A stretch of DNA of 10,316 bases from CAZQSS01 sp964596405 (GTDB lineage: Bacteria > Patescibacteriota > Patescibacteriia > Magasanikbacterales > UBA10003), in assembly GCA_964596405.1 (NCBI GenBank), contig CAZQSS010000031.1:1-10316 (forward strand). Direction: 5' to 3'. The notes under the pieces are model-generated. The model did not search any database. It saw only the letters and a list, made by a program, of their open reading frames with translations, and was not told the DNA's origin. Shown here in pieces: positions 6,408 through 10,316 of the stretch. Position 1 is the stretch's first letter. The number at the start of each line of letters is the position of its first letter. The translations under genes and the position numbers were made by a program.

Positions 6408-6695
6408 ATGGTAGTATCAATGATCGTCGGCTTCGGGCTCTTCATCGTCAACACATTTATCTTTTGTCACACTGGCCATGTCGTGAGCTTGCTCGGCATG
6501 ATCATCTGTGGTCTCTGCGCGGTGGTGAGTGGTGCCATCATCTGCACCGAAGAAACTAATCTGCCTCCCAAAGCCAAGGCCGCGGTCGCCACAGTTCTCC
6601 CGAAACGACAACAGCTCGTCTGCTCGTACTGCGGCAAACATCAGGTCAGCGGACGGGAAGACTGTCCCAACTGTGGTGCGGCGTACAACGAGTAG
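6408..6695 (+). CDS. small membrane protein with C-terminal zinc ribbon
   Basis: A 95-residue protein of unknown function. Two hydrophobic segments (about 5-20 and 25-46) form a probable helical hairpin in the membrane. A short Ala/Lys/Pro-rich linker follows, then a zinc-ribbon knuckle pair: Cys72-x2-Cys75 and Cys86-x2-Cys89 with GK and GA after each pair, the usual look of a small zinc ribbon. This is the only plus-strand gene seen in the window. It has its own near-consensus promoter, a strong Shine-Dalgarno and a hairpin terminator, so it is a complete monocistronic unit. Its codons favour C-ended forms (ATC, GTC, CTC) more than the flanking genes, which could mean strong expression or recent acquisition. 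No function is proposed beyond a membrane-tethered zinc module that may bind protein or nucleic acid. Confidence 0.82.
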   Translation: MVVSMIVGFGLFIVNTFIFCHTGHVVSLLGMIICGLCAVVSGAIICTEETNLPPKAKAAVATVLPKRQQLVCSYCGKHQVSGREDCPNCGAAYNE

Positions 6696-6715
6696 CGGCC
6701 ACAACTCCGCAACTC

Positions 6716-6747
6716 AAAAGCCCCGGCTCAACACCGAGGCTTTTTTT
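6716..6747 (+). terminator. intrinsic terminator shared by convergent genes
   Basis: AAAAGCC-C-CGG, loop CTCAACA, CCG-A-GGCTTTT with one internal mismatch, followed by seven T on the plus strand. It ends the zinc-ribbon gene. On the minus strand the same hairpin follows the HicA-like stop (6748-6746) but has only four T, so it is probably bidirectional and weaker that way. Confidence 0.85.
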
Positions 6748-6997
6748 ATTTTATTTTTTCATCAAATTCTTCTTGAGTGCAAATTCCGGACGCTATCAAC
6801 TTTTTCATCAGGCCGTCCACAATGAATCTGTTAATTTCATTGTGTTTAAATGGTATCGGAAACGGTCGCTCCCAAAAGGCACATTTGACGAGATATTGAT
6901 GTCTGCCTCCGGGTTGAACTAACATGCCTTTTTTCGTAGCCAACCAATTTAACAACCCAAGCATTGTCCTCCTTTTAACATTGGCATATTTCGTCAT
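6746..6997 (-). CDS. HicA-like toxin (putative mRNA interferase)
   Basis: An 83-residue protein that resembles the HicA/YcfA family, whose members use a small double-stranded-RNA-binding-like fold and one histidine to cleave mRNA. Seen here are an N-terminal MTKYANVKRRTMLGLLNWLA helix region, then MLVQPGGRHQYLVK, which matches the family pattern around the active histidine (His33), then PFPIPFKHNEI and the helix VDGLMKKLIASG, like the family's proline-histidine turn and last helix. I chose ATG at 6997, eight bases after the upstream stop, with AGGAAG four bases before it. An alternative ATG at 6964 has AAAGGAGG but a three-base gap and would drop 11 residues. A TTG at 7018 is less likely. The family call is by eye on a short protein. 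Confidence 0.6.
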   Translation of the reverse strand: MTKYANVKRRTMLGLLNWLATKKGMLVQPGGRHQYLVKCAFWERPFPIPFKHNEINRFIVDGLMKKLIASGICTQEEFDEKIK

Positions 6998-7005
6998 AAA
7001 ACTTC

Positions 7006-7368
7006 CTAAACTGGACAAGGCTCCTTTTCTAACGACATGGTCGATTTTTGAATTGCGGCGTCATTAAGTCTGTCAAATCCTTCTTTGGAAGGATGCATCT
7101 TCTTCTTGTCCAAAACCTTAAAATACTCTTTAGGAATTCCATAAAATGAAAAAACAGCGTCATTGACCATCTCAACAAATTCTTTTGCTGAAAATGCCTG
7201 CGTCATTAATTCTTGTCCGTCGGCAGTAATGCGGCCAACAATAAATTTACCATCCCTAAACCAACTGACCTGTACACTATTTGGAAGACGGTTAAAATAG
7301 GCGATAGCAGCCTCTTCATAAATTTCAGGCTTAACAAAAAATTCCTTTATCTGCTCTAATAGGCTCAT
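7006..7368 (-). CDS. HicB-like antitoxin
   Basis: A 120-residue protein without a certain family match. Residues 33-84 look like the degenerate RNase-H-type fold of HicB antitoxins: a strand VQVSWFRDG, a second strand KFIVGRITADG, then the helix SAKEFVEMVNDAVFSFYGIP in the place where HicB has its repeated EAL-type helix. The C-terminal 30 residues are charged and may be flexible or bind DNA or partner; no clear helix-turn-helix or ribbon-helix-helix motif is visible. It is the first gene of the pair, eight bases before the HicA-like gene, an antitoxin-first order that is less common than HicA-HicB but known. ATG at 7368 has no clear Shine-Dalgarno. Calling it an antitoxin depends largely on the neighbour. 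Confidence 0.55.
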   Translation of the reverse strand: MSLLEQIKEFFVKPEIYEEAAIAYFNRLPNSVQVSWFRDGKFIVGRITADGQELMTQAFSAKEFVEMVNDAVFSFYGIPKEYFKVLDKKKMHPSKEGFDRLNDAAIQKSTMSLEKEPCPV

Positions 7369-7413
7369 AATAATGGATTTAAAAATTAGTTCCGCTGGGC
7401 TCTATTTAATCAC

Positions 7414-7443
7414 ATTATACCACATTTGTCAATTCCTCTTCAA
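7414..7443 (-). promoter_or_regulatory. promoter of the HicBA-like pair, inside the end of eno
   Basis: On the minus strand, TTGAAG (7443-7438), an 18-base spacer and TATAAT (7419-7414), with TGTGG just before the -10 (extended -10). The eno stop codon TAA (7417-7415) lies inside the -10 box. Predicted start is near 7407, giving a leader of about 39 bases before the HicB-like gene. A TTGACA lies only seven bases before the -10 and is too close to act as its -35. Confidence 0.7.
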
Positions 7444-8701
7444 TCTCCATCAACCGATTATACTTCTCCACTCTTTCGGAACGCGAGAGCGAGCCGGTTT
7501 TGATGTATTCGGCGCCGGTGGCTACGGCCAAATCCGCGATAAAAGTATCAGCGGTTTCACCCGATCGGTGGGAAACCATAACTTTATAATTATTCTTTTG
7601 GGCCAACTGAATCGCGTCAATGGTTTCGGACAAACTGCCAATCTGATTTAACTTGATCAAAATCGCGTTGCCCACGCCCTCTTTAATGCCTTTTTGCAAT
7701 CGCTCCACATTGGTTACAAACAAATCGTCGCCAACAATCATTGGGTCAACTTTGAACTTTGAACTTTGAACTTTGAACTTTGTCCATGCTTCCCAGTCAT
7801 CTTCGGCAAACGGATCTTCAATTGAAATCAAAGGATATTTTTTAATCCAGCTAAAATAAATTTTCATCATCTCGTCTGAAGAACGTTTTTTGCCCTCAAA
7901 ATTATATTTTCCATTCTCATAAAATTCCGAAGAAGCAATGTCGGCGGCCAAAGCCACGTCTTGGCCCGGTTTATAACCGGCCGTTTGTATGGCTTCAACT
8001 AATTTTTTTAAAGCTTCTTCATTATTTTTAAGCCGCGGAGCAAAGCCGCCTTCATCACCCACACTCACCACAAATCCGCCCTTTTTTAAAATTGCTTTGA
8101 GGGTATGGAAAACTTCCGACCCTGCTCGCACACTTTCGGCAAAATCAATTTTGTTCTTTGTTCTTTGTTCTTTGTTCTTTATCATGGGCACAATCATAAA
8201 TTCCTGGACTTCCAAACCGCTATCGGCATGCGCGCCGCCATTTAAAACATTCATCGTTGGAATAGGCAATGAATACTTGGCGCTTTGGATTTTGTAGGCT
8301 TGGCGAATATATTTGTAAAGAGGCAGACCGGATTCAGTAGCGGCGGCCCGCGCCATTGCCAACGAACAGCCTAAAATAGCGTTAGCGCCCAGTTTGGATT
8401 TGTTTTTGGTGCCGTCCAAACTGATCATGGCCTGATCAATCGCTTTTTGATTTGACGCATCCTTGCCTAAAAGCAATCCGGCCAAAGGACCGTTGATATT
8501 TTTTACCGCTTTGAGCACGCCTTTGCCCAAGTAACGTTTACCGCCATCGCGCAGTTCCAAAGCCTCATGGACGCCGGTTGACGCGCCCGAGGGCACGGCC
8601 GCCACGCCAATGGCGCCGGAATCTAAAAACACTTTCACTTCTACCGTCGGGTTGCCGCGGGAATCCAAAATCTCCCGCCCCACTACTTTTTGTATTTTCA
8701 T
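7415..8701 (-). CDS. eno: enolase (phosphopyruvate hydratase)
   Basis: Converts 2-phosphoglycerate to phosphoenolpyruvate with Mg2+ and, in many bacteria, also scaffolds the RNA degradosome. The 428-residue protein has all key residues: PSGASTG loop (37-43), GGAHAD (155-160), catalytic Glu217 in GDEGGF, metal ligands Asp254, Glu295 in SIEDP and Asp325 in VGDDLFVTN, catalytic Lys350, SHRSGE (377-382) and Lys401. Two stretches are written by tandem heptamers: residues 174-184 (IKNKEQRTKNK), about nine residues longer than usual after FMIVP, and residues 307-318 (TKFKVQSSKFKV), which replace the normal helix before VGDD. The frame is intact throughout, so the enzyme is probably active. A promoter and an octamer array lie upstream. 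There is no clear Shine-Dalgarno and no hairpin terminator after the stop. Confidence 0.97.
   Translation of the reverse strand: MKIQKVVGREILDSRGNPTVEVKVFLDSGAIGVAAVPSGASTGVHEALELRDGGKRYLGKGVLKAVKNINGPLAGLLLGKDASNQKAIDQAMISLDGTKNKSKLGANAILGCSLAMARAAATESGLPLYKYIRQAYKIQSAKYSLPIPTMNVLNGGAHADSGLEVQEFMIVPMIKNKEQRTKNKIDFAESVRAGSEVFHTLKAILKKGGFVVSVGDEGGFAPRLKNNEEALKKLVEAIQTAGYKPGQDVALAADIASSEFYENGKYNFEGKKRSSDEMMKIYFSWIKKYPLISIEDPFAEDDWEAWTKFKVQSSKFKVDPMIVGDDLFVTNVERLQKGIKEGVGNAILIKLNQIGSLSETIDAIQLAQKNNYKVMVSHRSGETADTFIADLAVATGAEYIKTGSLSRSERVEKYNRLMEIEEELTNVV
7748..7782 (-). repeat. five perfect heptamers inside eno
   Basis: AACTTTG repeated five times without error on the plus strand, CAAAGTT on the coding strand (35 bp). 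It encodes residues 307-318. Perfect identity of the copies suggests a recent origin or ongoing change. The same unit occurs several times in the 803-983 element. Confidence 0.95.
8151..8180 (-). repeat. four perfect heptamers inside eno
   Basis: TTGTTCT repeated four times plus TT on the plus strand (coding strand AGAACAA). It encodes the charged stretch at residues 174-184, where other enolases have a short loop. One unit more or less would shift the frame; three units would add or remove seven residues. Confidence 0.95.
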
Positions 8702-8704
8702 AAC

Positions 8705-8776
8705 TCTGAAAGCTATAAAGCCGTAAAGCTCTAGAGCCGTAAAGCTGTAAAGCTTTAAAGCTCTAATACTCTATGG
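8705..8776. repeat. octamer array in the eno leader
   Basis: Nine degenerate 8-bp units in register: TCTGAAAG, CTATAAAG, CCGTAAAG, CTCTAGAG, CCGTAAAG, CTGTAAAG, CTTTAAAG, CTCTAATA, CTCTATGG. It contains two perfect palindromes, GCTCTAGAGC (8728-8737) and AGCTTTAAAGCT (8751-8762). It fills nearly the whole predicted 5' untranslated region of eno, between the promoter and the ATG at 8701, and could fold into alternative stems there. Confidence 0.85.
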
Positions 8777-8795
8777 CTGATAAAATTATGCTCAT

Positions 8796-8804
8796 ATTAT
8801 AACA
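8796..8804 (-). promoter_or_regulatory. extended -10 promoter of eno
   Basis: On the minus strand TGTTATAAT, a perfect TATAAT (8801-8796) with the extended TGn, preceded by another TG. No good -35 is present at 16 to 18 bases; that region is T-rich and overlaps the tail of the upstream terminator. Predicted start is near 8789. Confidence 0.7.
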
Positions 8805-8810
8805 CAGACA

Positions 8811-8852
8811 AAAACAAATTAAAAAGAGACCCGTTGAGTTTTGGGTCTCTTT
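8811..8852 (-). terminator. intrinsic terminator of the metallophosphoesterase gene
   Basis: A perfect 10-bp stem: AAAGAGACCC on the minus strand (8852-8843) pairs with GGGTCTCTTT (8832-8823) around a ten-base loop, followed by a T-rich tract (TTTTTAATTTGTTTTT). The gene's TAA stop (8853-8851) overlaps the stem base. It insulates eno from the upstream gene. Confidence 0.92.
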
Positions 8853-10155
8853 AGTTGAGTTCCTTAAGAACGCGTTCGTCTTCGTCAAAGCGCATCAGCC
8901 GCGCCGAGCGTTCGCCAACAGCGTTGTAACTGATGACCGCGACCGGGAACAATCTGACCGGCGCCAAATTGGCATCGCGATAACAATCACGCAAAAAGGC
9001 CATCACCCCGGCCAAAATCGGATATTTCTCCCACCTTCGGGAAATTGGACGCGGGTGAGCCTTCCAAAGTTCCATCCAAGCGCCGGTGTTGATATAAGTT
9101 TTGCCGGGATACGAATGCGTTTCCTGGTAGTACCAGTGCTCGTGCCCAAACACCACCACATCAACCTCCGGACGCTCTTTGAGAACTTTCATCGCCATGT
9201 CGCGCGGCGTAGCGTTCGTGAGCATGCCCACAATGGTCCACCAAATCACGGCCAAAATCTTGCGTAAACCGCTTTTCCACTTGAGCGGCCGCACGGCAAA
9301 AAGCGTGTGCTTGAAGATGGTCCGCATCGTGAAGTAGAAAGCAACAAAACAGAACCAGCGGTGACGATACCACGAACCAAGACCCAGATTACGGCAGGCA
9401 TCCAGCCAAACAAAACCGTGGATATGCAAACGGCCGATGAGGTAGTTCGCCCGTTTGAGCGGCGTTTCCAAATCAGCCGTCAAAAAATGACCCAGGGGCA
9501 CGTTCAGCGCGTCGTAGGACGGGATCTCGCCTTTCTGGATAAGCTTTTCCACGTTTTCCGTTTTGAAAAGCTGGGCAAAATCGGCCTGCTTGATGATGAG
9601 GCGGTTAGGGTCAATAAAATCGTGCGGCTCGCTTTCACCGTGACGAAAATAAACGCCCCGATCCAGCTCATCGTAGACAAACCTGACGCGTTCGGGATGA
9701 TCAGGGGAAACCAGACCGCGCATGGCCGCCTGAATGGAAGGCCAGCAGAGAAACAAATCGTGATTGCCGATATGAAAAACCACCGCAAATTCCGAACTGG
9801 CGCCGCAAAAATCTTTCAACGCCCGGAAAAAGAGCGAGTGGCCATTGACAATCTTCACAAACTTTTCAAAATCATCTTCTTCACGCGATAGCACCGGCAA
9901 AGGCCGATTCAAAGTGACCGCCAGCGGATCAAAAGTGTCGCCCAAAAATCTCAGGCAGGTTTTTCTGCCGGCGCGAGACCGCAGCACCAGTCTGATAAAA
10001 TCATCGAACTGATCGTCTAAAACGCGATCTTCGCTCGTGTCTTGAAATGACCGCTTGGACGGATGGCGTTTAAAATCTTCCAACACACTCTCGGCGCCCT
10101 CCCCCATGTGGAGGTCCGAGATAACAAGAGTCACGTCTCTCGCCTCGGTCAGCAT
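8851..10155 (-). CDS. calcineurin-like metallophosphoesterase with hydrophobic insert
   Basis: A 434-residue protein with the full metallophosphoesterase motif set: SDLHMG (Asp14, His16), FLGDTFD (Asp73), GNHD (Asn131, His132), a His in RHGESE (172) and FGHEHW (337-340), so a two-metal hydrolase. The substrate is unknown. Between RHGE and GHEH there is an insert of about 160 residues holding hydrophobic, aromatic-rich stretches (about 266-289 and 299-314, for example FVAFYFTM and ILAVIWWTIVGML), which could sit on or in the membrane. LpxH-type enzymes also carry a lid there, but the resemblance is not enough to call it that. ATG at 10155 is fixed by AAGGAGGT (10170-10163) seven bases upstream. 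It has its own promoter, leader hairpin and terminator, so it is a monocistronic unit. Confidence 0.85.
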   Translation of the reverse strand: MLTEARDVTLVISDLHMGEGAESVLEDFKRHPSKRSFQDTSEDRVLDDQFDDFIRLVLRSRAGRKTCLRFLGDTFDPLAVTLNRPLPVLSREEDDFEKFVKIVNGHSLFFRALKDFCGASSEFAVVFHIGNHDLFLCWPSIQAAMRGLVSPDHPERVRFVYDELDRGVYFRHGESEPHDFIDPNRLIIKQADFAQLFKTENVEKLIQKGEIPSYDALNVPLGHFLTADLETPLKRANYLIGRLHIHGFVWLDACRNLGLGSWYRHRWFCFVAFYFTMRTIFKHTLFAVRPLKWKSGLRKILAVIWWTIVGMLTNATPRDMAMKVLKERPEVDVVVFGHEHWYYQETHSYPGKTYINTGAWMELWKAHPRPISRRWEKYPILAGVMAFLRDCYRDANLAPVRLFPVAVISYNAVGERSARLMRFDEDERVLKELN

Positions 10156-10162
10156 CTTTAAG

Positions 10163-10170
10163 ACCTCCTT
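10163..10170 (-). promoter_or_regulatory. strong Shine-Dalgarno of the metallophosphoesterase gene
   Basis: AAGGAGGT on the minus strand, seven bases before ATG at 10155. It begins two bases after a leader hairpin, so folding or unfolding of that stem could affect ribosome access. Confidence 0.9.
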
Positions 10171-10171
10171 G

Positions 10172-10187
10172 CCCCGTTATTGCGGGG
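10172..10187 (-). promoter_or_regulatory. leader hairpin next to the Shine-Dalgarno
   Basis: CCCCG (10187-10183), loop CAATAA, CGGGG (10176-10172) on the minus strand. It lies inside the predicted untranslated leader (about 10219 to 10156). It is preceded by GCCA, giving the box GCCACCCC that recurs at the window edge. Confidence 0.55.
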
Positions 10188-10210
10188 TGGCTAGATTGTT
10201 TTTTATTTTT

Positions 10211-10220
10211 AAAGATCTTT
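10211..10220. promoter_or_regulatory. 10-bp palindrome AAAGATCTTT at the transcription start
   Basis: A perfect palindrome covering the predicted start (about 10219) of the metallophosphoesterase transcript. It is a possible operator. Short AT-rich palindromes also arise by chance, so this is weak. Confidence 0.35.
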
Positions 10221-10225
10221 CTTTA

Positions 10226-10254
10226 ACTCTAGCACAAACTGCCCCAATTGTCAA
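10226..10254 (-). promoter_or_regulatory. promoter of the metallophosphoesterase gene
   Basis: On the minus strand, TTGACA (10254-10249), a 17-base spacer and TAGAGT (10231-10226), with TGTGC just before the -10. The -35 and extended -10 letters match the zinc-ribbon gene promoter closely. Confidence 0.82.
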
Positions 10255-10283
10255 TCTTAAAAACTTGAATTCTAGTTCAAACT

Positions 10284-10316
10284 GCAACCCCCCCTAAAGA
10301 CTTCTTCGGGGGTGGC
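10284..10316. other. GC-rich hairpin at the window edge
   Basis: GCAACCCCC (10284-10292) pairs with GGGGGTGGC (10308-10316) with one mismatch around a 15-base loop. No T-tract follows on the minus strand, and the plus-strand side is cut off. It may be the terminator of a gene outside the window or a second copy of the leader hairpin type seen at 10172-10191, with which it shares GGGGTGGC. Confidence 0.45.

Noticed and set aside
7421..7431. TTGACA as -35 of the HicBA-like promoter
   Set aside because: It lies only seven bases before the -10 box, too close for a sigma-70-type promoter. The extended -10 with TTGAAG at an 18-base spacing fits better.
7748..8180. The two arrays in eno as a CRISPR array or as signs of a pseudogene
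   Set aside because: The units are seven bases with no spacers, and the enolase frame and all catalytic residues are intact.
9307..9891. Open frame of 194 codons on the plus strand
   Set aside because: Antisense to the metallophosphoesterase gene, without a Shine-Dalgarno or promoter. A shadow of codon bias.

Overview
This window most probably comes from a member of the Candidate Phyla Radiation (Patescibacteria), with a Parcubacteria-like lineage the best guess. The grounds are compact genes encoding conserved housekeeping enzymes, many starts without a Shine-Dalgarno (SD) site, TGTGnTA-type extended -10 promoters, and gaps filled with 7-bp-periodic repeats of a style I associate with those genomes. 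The assignment rests on gene content and style, not on a database search.

Layout. Almost everything is on the minus strand. From left to right: a 3'-truncated queA (tRNA queuosine synthesis); a tight three-gene operon, transcribed from high to low coordinate as PAP2 phosphatase, mannose-1-phosphate guanylyltransferase and mltG (cell-envelope functions); mutM/fpg (base excision repair); gpmI (phosphoglycerate mutase); one short plus-strand gene for a membrane-anchored zinc-ribbon protein, divergent from gpmI; a two-gene cassette that looks like a HicB antitoxin and HicA toxin; eno (enolase); and a large calcineurin-like metallophosphoesterase with a hydrophobic insert. gpmI and eno catalyse consecutive steps of lower glycolysis, 3-phosphoglycerate to 2-phosphoglycerate to phosphoenolpyruvate, although they are separate transcription units here. 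No rRNA, tRNA, CRISPR array or insertion sequence was seen. No gap without a gene exceeds 300 bases. The longest (about 150 to 180 bases) are 803-983, 8702-8850 and 10156-10316, and each is described below.

Regulatory signals. Two promoters are near consensus, TTGACA-17-TATACT before the zinc-ribbon gene and TTGACA-17-TAGAGT before the metallophosphoesterase gene. Two more with TATAAT precede eno and the HicBA-like pair. The zinc-ribbon and gpmI promoters are divergent and share one near-palindromic -35 block. The gpmI transcript is predicted to be almost leaderless. Convincing hairpin terminators follow the metallophosphoesterase gene and lie between the convergent zinc-ribbon and HicA-like genes.

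The most unusual feature is a set of degenerate tandem heptamer arrays. Three fill whole intergenic gaps (803-983, 3652-3745, 4559-4695), each with arms in inverted orientation and each starting at the stop codon of the upstream gene. Three shorter arrays of the same kind lie in frame inside essential-type genes, one in queA and two in eno, and add or replace residues without breaking the frame. An eight-base-period array fills the 5' leader of eno. Together they suggest an active, lineage-specific process that creates short tandem repeats.
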